Assembly (NCBI GenBank): GCA_966250015.1
Contig: CBINFS010000005.1
Span: 91,562-155,561, forward strand
Source: CBINFS01 sp966250015
Lineage (GTDB): Bacteria > Bacteroidota > Rhodothermia > Rhodothermales > DASSAV01
DNA: 64,000 nucleotides
Direction of reading: 5' to 3'
The translations under genes were made by a program, and so were the position numbers. Below, piece after piece: positions 14,855 through 23,222 of the stretch. The notes under the pieces were generated by a model. The model did not search any database and was not told where the DNA came from. It saw nothing but the letters and a program-made list of their open reading frames with translations. Numbering within the stretch: position 1 is the stretch's first letter; every line of letters starts with the position of its first letter.

Positions 14855-15964
14855 ATGGAAAACAATACGTTTCAGATGGAAGTCGTTGCAAAGCCTGCCG
14901 CTTCGAAAGACCTGAAAGCACTGGGTAAGAGCGAGCTGGAGGCGTTTGCCGTGTCCCTGGGAGAGCCGGCTTATCGTGGCAGGCAGCTATTCAAATGGCT
15001 GTACGGTAAGGGCGCCCACAGCTTTGACGAAATGACCGACCTGCCCCTGCCTCTCCGAAAGAGGCTAAGTGAGGTGGCGCGCCTTGACACGATCGAAAAA
15101 GCCGCCCAGCAAACGGCACGCGACGGTACGACCAAGGCGTTGTTCAAGCTGGCCTCCGGCAGGCACGTCGAATCCGTCCTCATACCGGATTTCGAAGACG
15201 AAGAGGACGACACGCCGGGGCGCCTCACAGTGTGTGTATCCAGCCAGGTCGGCTGCGCGATGGGCTGTACCTTCTGCGCCACGGGACAGATGGGCTTCAA
15301 GCAAAACCTCACGGCCGGCGAGATCTTCGACCAGGTGTGGCAGATGAATCAACTGGCCGTCGAACGGTACGGCAAACGCATTTCGAACGTCGTCTTCATG
15401 GGGATGGGCGAGCCCCTTCTCAATTACGACAACGTCTTGCGCAGCATTTCCATTTTGACGGACAAGGATGGATTTGGAATGTCTTCGCGGCGGATCACGG
15501 TCTCGACCGTAGGCCTCGCTCGGCGTATCCGCCAACTCGCAGACGAAGGGGTGAAGTTCAGGCTGGCGGTGTCGCTCCACGCCCCGACAGACGACAAACG
15601 AAGCAGCATCATGCCGGTCAATCGCGCGGCTGCTACCGACCTGACCGCTCTGAAAGACGCCATTCAGCACTTCACTTCAACCACCGGCAATCCAATCACC
15701 TACGAATACTGCATGTTCGCCGGGTTCAACGACTCGCCCGAAGACGCGCGTAACCTCGCGAAGGTGGTGGCGTGGGCGCCCAGCAAGGTCAACCTTATCA
15801 TGTATAACCCGGTCGAAGGCCTGGGATTTCAAAGGACGCCGGAAGACCGTCTCAACCGATTCATTCGGATACTCGTCGAAAAGGGGATTACCGTCACCGT
15901 ACGCAGGAGTAAAGGCCAGGAAATTGATGCGGCCTGCGGCCAGCTCGCCGTCAAAGAAGCTTGA
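14855..15964 (+). CDS. rlmN: 23S rRNA (adenine2503-C2)-methyltransferase RlmN
   Basis: This 369-residue cytosolic radical-SAM enzyme methylates C2 of A2503 in 23S rRNA, and in many bacteria A37 of some tRNAs. The [4Fe-4S] cysteines C134, C138 and C141 form the C-A-M-G-C-T-F-C motif. A C-terminal cysteine at 361 (D-A-A-C-G-Q-L) corresponds to the methyl-carrying residue. G-M-G-E-P-L-L-N-Y and S-L-H-A-P are also typical. The ATG at 14855 gives the usual RlmN N-terminal domain. No partner gene is obvious. Confidence 0.95.
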   Translation: MENNTFQMEVVAKPAASKDLKALGKSELEAFAVSLGEPAYRGRQLFKWLYGKGAHSFDEMTDLPLPLRKRLSEVARLDTIEKAAQQTARDGTTKALFKLASGRHVESVLIPDFEDEEDDTPGRLTVCVSSQVGCAMGCTFCATGQMGFKQNLTAGEIFDQVWQMNQLAVERYGKRISNVVFMGMGEPLLNYDNVLRSISILTDKDGFGMSSRRITVSTVGLARRIRQLADEGVKFRLAVSLHAPTDDKRSSIMPVNRAAATDLTALKDAIQHFTSTTGNPITYEYCMFAGFNDSPEDARNLAKVVAWAPSKVNLIMYNPVEGLGFQRTPEDRLNRFIRILVEKGITVTVRRSKGQEIDAACGQLAVKEA

Positions 15965-16102
15965 ATCCAGGAAGCCGTCACAGGCCATATAGACAAATTG
16001 CTGGAACTAGCGGGGGTCCAGCCACTTCACTGCTTGCGGGACGATTCGATTTTGCGTTTCATTGTCCGCGTCAGCTTTCCCTCCGATCAACCCCTTTCTG
16101 CA

Positions 16103-16321
16103 ATGAGTCTCCTGGATTCTATTGATACCGAACTTAGAATGAGCCTTTCGAAGTGGCTCCTCGGTTTTTTCAGCGGCGTCGCGATCTACTTGCTTCTTCC
16201 CAAAGCGCTCAAATACCTCGTCCGCCGGTTTGCAGTGGGCCTGATCACCGAGGTGGCAGCCGTCGTCCTGGCCGGTTTTCTCGCCGAAAAGGCATCCAGG
16301 TCTTTTGCGGATGAACGTTAA
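16103..16321 (+). CDS. Small membrane protein, unknown
   Basis: This 72-residue protein starts at the ATG at 16103; an upstream TTG at 15998 would add 35 implausible residues. It has a hydrophobic segment at ~17-32 (L-L-G-F-F-S-G-V-A-I-Y-L-L-L), a basic linker K-A-L-K-Y-L-V-R-R, and a second apolar stretch L-I-T-E-V-A-A-V-V-L-A-G-F-L. I know no family. It lies just ahead of the HerA-like ATPase gene and may be co-transcribed with it. Confidence 0.5.
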   Translation: MSLLDSIDTELRMSLSKWLLGFFSGVAIYLLLPKALKYLVRRFAVGLITEVAAVVLAGFLAEKASRSFADER

Positions 16322-16393
16322 ACCGAAGTGATTGGTGTACGGAATGTTTATCTTAACCGCAGCCCGTACACGTTAGCTTTAGTCGCGTTCATC

Positions 16394-18079
16394 ATGGAAT
16401 CAATCAACCCGAACGACAGGCCTGACAAGATTGGCGTCATCACCCATGGCTCGCTCAATCGGGGCGTCGAGATGAAGCTGGATTCGTCAGAATCCATCGA
16501 GAACGTGATTGCCGGTACGTTCGTGGTCATTCAGGGAGAGCAGTACGACTTCTTTTCGATGATCACCGACGTTTCCATCGACGCGGCCAACGAAAACATT
16601 TTGCTCAACCCTCCTCCGGCCGGCGAAAACCTCCTGCGGCAGGTCATGCAGGGTTCCGGTACCTATGCAACGGTTTCCCTCAAACCGATGCTGATGCTGC
16701 CCAACCGGAAGTATCAAGATCTCCTTGACGAACCGCCACGATCGGTCAAAACCGTACCCTCACACTTTTCTGTCGTTGCCAGGGCTACGGATGAAGACGT
16801 CGCCCGGGTTTTTGGCAACGAAGCAAACGAAGGCGGCAACCGTTTCTTCCGGATCGGCGACCCACTGGGTATGGACGGCATTCCGGTTTGTATCGATCTC
16901 GATCGGTTCGTCGAGCGATCCAATGCCGTGTTCGGCAAAACCGGTACGGGTAAGACCTACCTCACGCGCCTCCTGCTTTGCGGCACGATCAAAACAGGGC
17001 GTGCGGTGAACCTGATCTTCGACATGCACTCCGAGTACGGCCTCCAGGCCACAAAAGAGGGTTCGGGCGATCAGGGATCGTTCGTAAAGGGGCTTAGGCA
17101 ATTATTCCCGACCAGGGTTTCGATCTTTTCGCTCGATCCGGCTTCAACCCGCTCCCGTGGCGGGAGCCCGGACCAGGAAGTTTACCTGTATGCCGATCAG
17201 ATCGAGCCTGAAGACATCCTCCCCCTTCAGGACACGCTGAACCTCAATCCAACGGCCGCCGAAAGTACGCACCTCGTGAAGAACAAACTCGGCAAAGACT
17301 GGCTCCGTCGTATCCTCGAAGCCGACGGTGAAGGGATCAGTCAGCTGGCCCAGGAATGTGGCGCCCACGAATCCTCCATTGCGGCACTCAAACGAAAACT
17401 GAGCCAGTTTGAGAAGTACGAGTTCTTTAAAAAAGACCCTTCTTCATCGAGTACAGACGTTCTCGTCGCAATGCTCCAATCAATTGACCTGGGCAAATCG
17501 ATCGTGCTGGAGTTTGGGAAGTACGATGACTTGCTGGTCTATATGCTCGTAGCCAACGTCATCACACGCCGGCTACGGGATGCGTATGTTGAAAAAACAA
17601 CCCGGTATCATCAGACCAAGCAGGAAGCCGACCGCCCGCGCCAGCTGATGATAACCATCGAAGAGGCCCACAAATTCCTGAGTCCTGACATTGCACGGGA
17701 AACACCCTTCGGGAAGATTGCCCGGGAAATGAGGAAGTATTTCGTATCGTTGCTCGTGGTGGACCAGCGCCCGAGCGCCATCGACGAGGAAGTGCTCAGC
17801 CAGGTGGGCACCCGGTTCGTCGCGCAATTAAACGATGATAAGGACATTACGGCGGCGTTGGTGGGCACGCGCGATGCGTCCGCCATGCGACAGGTGCTGG
17901 CGTCACTCGATTCCAAACAGCAGGCGCTAATTCTCGGTCACGCCGTCCCGATGCCGGTGGTCGTAAAAACACGGTCCTACGACGAAGACTTTTACCAGGA
18001 CATGCGGAATGACCGCCACAACAACGAGGCTCCGAAAAGCTTCGCTGAAACGAAGGCGATCACTGACGAGCTGTTCTGA
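16394..18079 (+). CDS. HerA-like (DUF87) ATP-binding protein
   Basis: This 561-residue protein has the layout of HerA: an N-terminal beta-barrel (residues ~10-100, I-G-V-I-T-H-G-S-L) followed by a RecA/FtsK-like ATPase. Walker A is G-K-T-G-T-G-K-T (181-188), and the Walker B region I-T-I-E-E-A-H-K-F-L lies in the second half of the ATPase. HerA proteins form hexameric DNA translocases, in archaea with the NurA nuclease. No nurA-like gene is adjacent. I prefer the ATG at 16394; a GTG at 16328 would add 22 residues. Bacterial members act in repair or in defence modules, and this one has no recognisable effector next to it. Confidence 0.82.
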   Translation: MESINPNDRPDKIGVITHGSLNRGVEMKLDSSESIENVIAGTFVVIQGEQYDFFSMITDVSIDAANENILLNPPPAGENLLRQVMQGSGTYATVSLKPMLMLPNRKYQDLLDEPPRSVKTVPSHFSVVARATDEDVARVFGNEANEGGNRFFRIGDPLGMDGIPVCIDLDRFVERSNAVFGKTGTGKTYLTRLLLCGTIKTGRAVNLIFDMHSEYGLQATKEGSGDQGSFVKGLRQLFPTRVSIFSLDPASTRSRGGSPDQEVYLYADQIEPEDILPLQDTLNLNPTAAESTHLVKNKLGKDWLRRILEADGEGISQLAQECGAHESSIAALKRKLSQFEKYEFFKKDPSSSSTDVLVAMLQSIDLGKSIVLEFGKYDDLLVYMLVANVITRRLRDAYVEKTTRYHQTKQEADRPRQLMITIEEAHKFLSPDIARETPFGKIAREMRKYFVSLLVVDQRPSAIDEEVLSQVGTRFVAQLNDDKDITAALVGTRDASAMRQVLASLDSKQQALILGHAVPMPVVVKTRSYDEDFYQDMRNDRHNNEAPKSFAETKAITDELF

Positions 18080-18147
18080 GATTCCAGAAAAGCGTCCATC
18101 TGTTCGCTCATAAACTTGACGTACCTCTAACTGATTACCACAACACC

Positions 18148-19080
18148 ATGCAACACAGCTTCAATCGACGCGACTTTCTAAAACGGGCAGGTCTGGCGAC
18201 GGGCCTTGGCCTCCTTGCCGGTTGCACCTCTTCCCGTTCTGCTATGGTCGCCTCCGGGAACGAACCACTGTTCAAGATCTCACTTGCTGAATGGTCTCTC
18301 CACCGGACGCTTTTTGGCGGACAGATGGACCACCTCGATTTTGCTCAAACGGCAAAACAGCAGTACGGGATCGACGGCGTCGAATACGTGAACCAGTTTT
18401 TCAAGGACAAGGCCAAAGATCAGGCCTACCTGCGCGAGATGGCGAAACGAGCTGCGGATAACGGCGTCAAGAGCCTGATCATCATGGTCGACGGCGAAGG
18501 GAATCTGGGCGATCCTGACGAGCAAAAACGCATCCAGGCCGTCGAGAACCACTACAAATGGGTCGACGCAGCAAAATTCCTGGGGTGCCACTCGATACGT
18601 GTGAACGCCGCCAGCCGGGGCAGCTACGAAGAGCAGCTCGAGCTGGCTGCTGACGGACTCCGACGTCTTACCGAATACGGCGCGCAGCAGGACATGAACG
18701 TCATCGTCGAAAATCACGGCGGTCTATCCAGCAACGGGCAATGGCTGGCAGCGGTGATGAAAAAAGTGGACCATCCGCGGTGCGGCACACTCCCCGATTT
18801 CGGCAACTTCCGGGTCAGCCGAGACGAGGAATACGACCGCTACAAGGGCGTCGAGGAGCTCATGCCGTATGCCAAAGCGGTCAGCGCTAAATCCAACGTG
18901 TTCGATGAAAACGGCAACGAAGCCAACACCGATTATTTCCGCATGATGAAAATCGTGCTGGACCACGGCTACCGCGGCTACGTCGGCATCGAATACGAGG
19001 GAAACGAGCTCAGCGAACCCGAGGGGATCATGGCGACCAAGCGCCTTCTCGAACGCGTGCGCGAGGAGCTCTCAGCCTGA
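18148..19080 (+). CDS. Tat-exported TIM-barrel lipoprotein (sugar isomerase/epimerase-like)
   Basis: This 310-residue protein has a twin-arginine signal (N-R-R-D-F-L-K-R, residues 6-13) merging into a lipobox L-L-A-G-C with Cys26. It should fold in the cytosol, be exported by Tat and be lipid-anchored. The mature part is an AP-endonuclease-2/xylose-isomerase-like TIM barrel: V-E-N-H-G near 190, H-P-R-C-G-T-L-P-D-F-G-N near 212 and G-I-E-Y-E-G-N-E near 287 supply the His/Asp/Glu metal ligands. Such enzymes act on sugars or inositols; the substrate is not evident. It is monocistronic and closed by the terminator at 19104. Confidence 0.85.
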   Translation: MQHSFNRRDFLKRAGLATGLGLLAGCTSSRSAMVASGNEPLFKISLAEWSLHRTLFGGQMDHLDFAQTAKQQYGIDGVEYVNQFFKDKAKDQAYLREMAKRAADNGVKSLIIMVDGEGNLGDPDEQKRIQAVENHYKWVDAAKFLGCHSIRVNAASRGSYEEQLELAADGLRRLTEYGAQQDMNVIVENHGGLSSNGQWLAAVMKKVDHPRCGTLPDFGNFRVSRDEEYDRYKGVEELMPYAKAVSAKSNVFDENGNEANTDYFRMMKIVLDHGYRGYVGIEYEGNELSEPEGIMATKRLLERVREELSA

Positions 19081-19103
19081 AGAAGAATGGACCCGATTAC
19101 CAT

Positions 19104-19137
19104 GAGGGGCGTCACAGCGACGCCCCTCCACTTTTTG
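19104..19137 (+). terminator. Terminator of the TIM-barrel lipoprotein gene
   Basis: A perfect 10-bp stem, GAGGGGCGTC (19104-19113) and GACGCCCCTC (19119-19128), with loop ACAGC, is followed by CAC and five T. Confidence 0.9.
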
Positions 19138-19311
19138 TAGCGCTCGGACAATACACTTCCGGAGAGCGGCCATTCTCTCGCCTGTCTGGGGCTCGTTACA
19201 TAAGTTTGTCTCCGGAACGTTTTTGTGAGGGTTCGAACGGACGCAGCGCCGTGCATTATTGAGTATATTCCACCTGCTCAAGTCTACAACAACGTCAATC
19301 CAACGTACGAA

Positions 19312-20733
19312 ATGGCAAATTCCACATATGACGTCGTCGTGATTGGAAGCGGACCGGGCGGGTACGAAACCGCAATCAGGGCGACGCACCTCGGCTTCAA
19401 GACGGCGATCATCGAAAAAGACAAACTCGGCGGTGTGTGCCTGAACATCGGCTGTATCCCGACCAAGGCGCTCATCAAAAGCGCCGAGATGCTGGAAGAA
19501 TCGAAGAATCTTTCCGACTACGGTCTCACCCTGAAGGGTGAAGTCAAACCGGACTTTCCGAAGGTGATCGAACGGAGCCGCGGAGTCGCCGACAAAATGA
19601 ACCGGGGTGTCCAGTTCCTGATGAAGAAGAACAACATCGACGTCATCTACGGGAAAGGCCGCCTCACAGGAAAAGGGAAAATAGACGTTCAGCCCTCGAC
19701 CAACATGGACGGCGAGCAGATCGGTGAGGCACGCTCCGTCGAGGCTAAGCACATCATCATCGCTACGGGAGCAAGGGCACGCACGATCCCACCCCTCCCC
19801 GTTGACGGCAAAAAGGTGATCACCTACCGCGAAGCGATGCTTCAGAAGGAGCCGCCGAAGCGAATGGTCATCGTCGGTGCAGGGGCCATCGGCGTCGAAT
19901 TCGGGTATTTCTACCATCACATGGGCACCGACGTCACCATCGTCGAGGTGCTGGATCGGCTCGTCCCCGTTGAGGACGAAGACGTATCCAAAGAGCTTGC
20001 CCGCGCCTTCAAAAAGCAGGGAATCAAGGTGATGACAGATTCCCAGGTCGAATCGGTCGATACCTCAGGAAAAACTATCAAGGTCAAGGTGAAGACCAAA
20101 AAGGGCACCGAAGAGATCGAGACGGATCAGGTGCTCTCGGCGGTCGGCGTCACCGGCAACATAGAAGACCTCGGGCTCGAAGAGCTGGGTGTCGAAACAA
20201 AACCCGGACGGATCGTGGTCGACGAATTTTACCGGACCAACGTAGAAGGCATTTACGCCATTGGCGACGTCGCTGGCCCACCCTGGCTCGCCCACAAAGC
20301 CAGCCACGAGGGCATCCTGTGCGTCGAAAAAATCGCCGGACTCGACGTCACCCCGATGGACTACAAGAACATCCCGGGCTGTACCTACTGCCAGCCTCAG
20401 ATCGCTTCGGTCGGGTATACCGAAAAGGCGGCGCGCGAGGCGGGGTACGACGTCAAAGTGGGACGCTTCCCGTTCAGCGCCTCCGGCAAAGCCTCGGCCC
20501 TCGGGCACGGAGAAGGCTTCGTCAAGGTCATTTTTGACGCGAAGTACGGCGAGTGGCTCGGCTGTCACATCATCGGGCGCGACGCCACCGAACTGATTGC
20601 CGAGGTCGTCACGGCGCGTGTGCTCGAAACGACCGCACACGAGATCGTCGAAGCGATGCACCCGCACCCCACCCTTTCTGAGTCCATCATGGAGGCGACA
20701 CGCGTAGCACTGGGTGAACCGATCAACATCTGA
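19312..20733 (+). CDS. lpdA: Dihydrolipoyl dehydrogenase
   Basis: This 473-residue FAD disulfide oxidoreductase (E3) reoxidises lipoamide in 2-oxoacid dehydrogenase and glycine-cleavage complexes with NAD+. The FAD site is V-I-G-S-G-P-G-G-Y (10-18). The redox disulfide is C43 and C48 (G-G-V-C-L-N-I-G-C-I-P). The NAD site is I-V-G-A-G-A-I-G-V-E near 184, and the C-terminal base pair is H452/E457 (M-H-P-H-P-T-L-S-E). I chose the ATG at 19312; the frame runs open to a GTG at 19225 with unlike residues. No E1/E2 gene is adjacent, so it may serve several complexes. Confidence 0.95.
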   Translation: MANSTYDVVVIGSGPGGYETAIRATHLGFKTAIIEKDKLGGVCLNIGCIPTKALIKSAEMLEESKNLSDYGLTLKGEVKPDFPKVIERSRGVADKMNRGVQFLMKKNNIDVIYGKGRLTGKGKIDVQPSTNMDGEQIGEARSVEAKHIIIATGARARTIPPLPVDGKKVITYREAMLQKEPPKRMVIVGAGAIGVEFGYFYHHMGTDVTIVEVLDRLVPVEDEDVSKELARAFKKQGIKVMTDSQVESVDTSGKTIKVKVKTKKGTEEIETDQVLSAVGVTGNIEDLGLEELGVETKPGRIVVDEFYRTNVEGIYAIGDVAGPPWLAHKASHEGILCVEKIAGLDVTPMDYKNIPGCTYCQPQIASVGYTEKAAREAGYDVKVGRFPFSASGKASALGHGEGFVKVIFDAKYGEWLGCHIIGRDATELIAEVVTARVLETTAHEIVEAMHPHPTLSESIMEATRVALGEPINI

Positions 20734-20752
20734 ACCTTACAAAGGTACCTGT

Positions 20753-20789
20753 AAAAGAGGGTCGGGAGCTGTCCTGACCCTCTTTTTTT
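20753..20789 (+). terminator. Terminator of lpdA
   Basis: AAAAGAGGGTC (20753-20763) pairs with GACCCTCTTTT (20776-20786), giving an 11-bp stem and a 12-base loop, followed by more T residues. Confidence 0.9.
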
Positions 20790-20876
20790 GTCTCTACCTG
20801 GTACGGCCAGGGGTAGCCCGGAGCCAGTTGTATCAATTTTGAGAGAACCCGATTTTAATGTAAGAGTGTATTTAGA

Positions 20877-20882
20877 TATAAT
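20877..20882 (+). promoter_or_regulatory. Possible -10 element of the YceI-family gene
   Basis: A perfect TATAAT lies in an AT-rich stretch about 48 bases before the ATG at 20930. The hexamer 17 bases upstream (TTTAAT) is a poor -35, so this is only a candidate. Confidence 0.3.
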
Positions 20883-20929
20883 ACTATATTGTACTCAATT
20901 ACTTCTGCCTGAACATATCGGAGCGGAAT

Positions 20930-21706
20930 ATGAAGTACAGGTTTGCGGCAAAATCGATCTCTCTTCTCCTGCTGGCAGCCAGCTGGCTTATACCGCAGAT
21001 TATTGCGTTTACCGGAACGATCGTTCTTCATTCTCTCACTCCTCAAACAGCGAGCGCACAGAATACTTTTGTCGTACAACCCACCAGCCGATTCTGGATC
21101 GACGGCTCCTCCAACGTGAATCGATTCACGTGCACCGCGCAGGAGATCGACGGGAAAGGCGTGGTCCAGACGCAAGGCATAACCGAAGTCTCTCTTTCTA
21201 CCACGAAATCGAACTGGAAAAACCGGGTTGAGCTTGCCATACCTGTCCGCGGCTTCGACTGTGGAAAGAAACGAATGAATGCCGACCTGTATGATGCCTT
21301 GCAGGCGGCCCGGCATCCCGTCATCTATTACCGGCTTTCAGATGCTTCGCTGCTCACGGTACCCGACCATCCCAACGGGTGGTATCTGTTGAAGACGAGT
21401 GGCGTGCTGACGATTGCAGGAAACGAACGAGTCATTGACGTGGTCGCCGAAGGCCGGCTCGTGTCGGATGGCATCTTCCAGGTGAGAGGCGAGGCCGACG
21501 TCCGTATGACCGACTTCGGCGTCAAGCCGCCTACTGCTCTGCTCGGCGTCATCAAAGCAAATGACGAGATCAAGATTCGCTTTGACGTCGTGGCAGCGTG
21601 TGAGCTTCTTCTCGCGGAAGGAAAAAAGAAAGGTCTTTCGGACTGGCAGGACATCGCCCAGGCGGATCTCGGGAGACCCTGTGACGCGGTTGTCGCCACC
21701 AAATAA
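20930..21706 (+). CDS. YceI-family periplasmic protein
   Basis: This 258-residue protein has a long N-terminal signal region (basic start, hydrophobic 9-35, likely cleavage after A-S-A at 43). The mature domain matches the YceI lipocalin-like fold: F-W-I-D-G-S-S-N-V-N-R-F-T near 58, V-R-G-F-D-C-G-K-K near 104, M-N-A-D-L-Y-D-A-L near 113, and a C-terminal M-T-D-F-G-V-K-P-P near 214. YceI proteins bind polyisoprenoid or other amphiphiles in the periplasm. The next gene encodes a probable outer-membrane barrel 78 bases on, so the two may share a transcript. A GGAG-like ribosome site precedes the ATG. Confidence 0.82.
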   Translation: MKYRFAAKSISLLLLAASWLIPQIIAFTGTIVLHSLTPQTASAQNTFVVQPTSRFWIDGSSNVNRFTCTAQEIDGKGVVQTQGITEVSLSTTKSNWKNRVELAIPVRGFDCGKKRMNADLYDALQAARHPVIYYRLSDASLLTVPDHPNGWYLLKTSGVLTIAGNERVIDVVAEGRLVSDGIFQVRGEADVRMTDFGVKPPTALLGVIKANDEIKIRFDVVAACELLLAEGKKKGLSDWQDIAQADLGRPCDAVVATK

Positions 21707-21784
21707 GCTCGCCGACCGGGGCTCTCCTGCCCTTAACGCCTGATCCATTCTCCAACTAACTATCCCTGGAGGAAATCCGTTTAT

Positions 21785-23092
21785 ATGAACCGTTACAGCC
21801 CGAATTCTATCCTTGTCAATCTTTTGTTGTTACTGGTTGCCCTCCCCGGCCTTTCATATGGTCAACCCGCCAAACAACTACCCTACTGGCGGCCTTATGA
21901 CATGAGGGGAATCAACGTTTTCGAAACGGGAAAGCAGGATACGGTGGAGTATGACGGTCCCGACCTCCGTTGGGGCGCCGCCTTCACCCAGCAGTTTCAG
22001 GCGCTCGACCACGAAAACGCGGCGGACGAAGTGATTGTGGACGGTGTAAACCGGAACCAGCTGATGGAGATCGGGAACGGCTTCAACCTGGCGACCGCCA
22101 ACCTCTACCTCGACGCCCTACTCGCCGAGGGCATCCGGGTGAACCTTATCACCTACCTCTCATCCCGGCACCATCCCGAAGCCTGGGTCAAGGGCGGCTT
22201 CTTCCAGGTCGATCGCCTGCCGATGTTCAAGAGCGACTTCCTCGACAACATCATGGACTACGTCACGCTACGCATCGGCCATTTCGAGATCAACTACGGC
22301 GACGCACACCTCCGGCGTACGGACAACGGCAATGCGCTCTACAACCCCCTTGTCGGCAACTACATCATGGACGCGTACACCACCGAAATCGGTGGCGAAG
22401 TTTACGTCCAGTCGAATGGCTTTCTGGGTATGCTCGGCATGACCGACGGAGAGATTCAGGGCAACGTCACACGCCCGGACGACCGGTCCCCCTCCATCTA
22501 CGGCAAGCTCGGCTTCGATCGTCAGCTTCAGCCGGACCTGAGGCTTCGTCTGACCGGTTCATTTTACACGACCGCCAGCTCGATCAACAACACCCTCTAT
22601 GGCGGAGACCGGGCGGGATCGCGGTATTACCTCGTCATGGAAAACACGACCGCCACGATTTCATCCAACTTTACTTCCGGCCGGATCAACCCCGGCCTTA
22701 CGGACAAGGTGACCGCCCTCATGCTCAATCCATTCGTCAAGTTCCAGGGTCTGGAGCTGTTCGGCATAATCGAGCAGGTTAAAGGTCGAAATGCCAGTGA
22801 GCAGGACGAGCGCACCTGGAATCAGCTGGGGGTCGAGGCGGTGTACCGATTCCTCCCCGGCGAACGTCTCCACGTGGCCGCCCGGTACAACACGGTGTCC
22901 GGGGAGCTGGCCGGTAGCCGGGCGGACGTTAGCATCAATCGGTTCCAGGTCGGCGCCGGCTGGTTCGTCACCCCCAACATCCTGGTCAAAGCTGAATACG
23001 TGACCCAGTCCTACAACGACTTCCCCTCAACCGACATCCGGCACGAAGGAGAGTTCAAAGGCTTCATGCTCGAAGGGGTGATCGCGTTCTAA
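21785..23092 (+). CDS. Putative outer-membrane beta-barrel protein
   Basis: This 435-residue protein has a Sec signal (hydrophobic ~10-25, cleavage near S-Y-G-Q at 27). Many alternating polar/apolar strands follow, rich in Tyr, Asn and Gly, for example L-R-I-G-H-F-E-I-N-Y-G-D and G-V-E-A-V-Y-R-F-L-P, and it ends in a C-terminal Phe (E-G-V-I-A-F), the BAM-recognised signature of outer-membrane barrels. I do not recognise a named family; it looks like an uncharacterised porin-type protein. A strong GGAGG ribosome site precedes the ATG. It follows the YceI gene and is closed by the hairpin at 23128. Confidence 0.7.
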   Translation: MNRYSPNSILVNLLLLLVALPGLSYGQPAKQLPYWRPYDMRGINVFETGKQDTVEYDGPDLRWGAAFTQQFQALDHENAADEVIVDGVNRNQLMEIGNGFNLATANLYLDALLAEGIRVNLITYLSSRHHPEAWVKGGFFQVDRLPMFKSDFLDNIMDYVTLRIGHFEINYGDAHLRRTDNGNALYNPLVGNYIMDAYTTEIGGEVYVQSNGFLGMLGMTDGEIQGNVTRPDDRSPSIYGKLGFDRQLQPDLRLRLTGSFYTTASSINNTLYGGDRAGSRYYLVMENTTATISSNFTSGRINPGLTDKVTALMLNPFVKFQGLELFGIIEQVKGRNASEQDERTWNQLGVEAVYRFLPGERLHVAARYNTVSGELAGSRADVSINRFQVGAGWFVTPNILVKAEYVTQSYNDFPSTDIRHEGEFKGFMLEGVIAF

Positions 23093-23127
23093 ACCGCAGG
23101 AATTCTGATCGGTCAGGAACAACGGAA

Positions 23128-23160
23128 CGGGGCCATTCCTGTCATTCAGGAATGGCCCCG
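23128..23160. terminator. Convergent-gene hairpin, probable bidirectional terminator
   Basis: A perfect 14-bp stem, CGGGGCCATTCCTG (23128-23141) and CAGGAATGGCCCCG (23147-23160), has a 5-base loop. It lies between the stops of two convergent genes. The following bases on either strand form only a weak T-run, so termination may be rho-assisted, or the hairpin may mainly protect 3' ends. Confidence 0.65.
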
Positions 23161-23222
23161 ACTCATATTATTAGTGCCGTATAGTAACTACGCTGGAATC
23201 AAAACCATCCGGTTACGCCAGC

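Noticed and set aside
19072..19920. 282-codon minus-strand frame over lpdA
   Set aside because: It is antisense to lpdA and runs across the terminator hairpin at 19104-19137, so it is a codon-bias shadow.
20788..21231. 147-codon frame overlapping the YceI gene start
   Set aside because: It begins inside the lpdA terminator and runs out of frame through the YceI signal peptide; composition is random.
21970..22782. 270-codon plus-strand frame inside the outer-membrane barrel gene
   Set aside because: It is an Arg/Pro-rich alternative frame of a gene that has a signal peptide and an aromatic C-terminus; there is no start signal.
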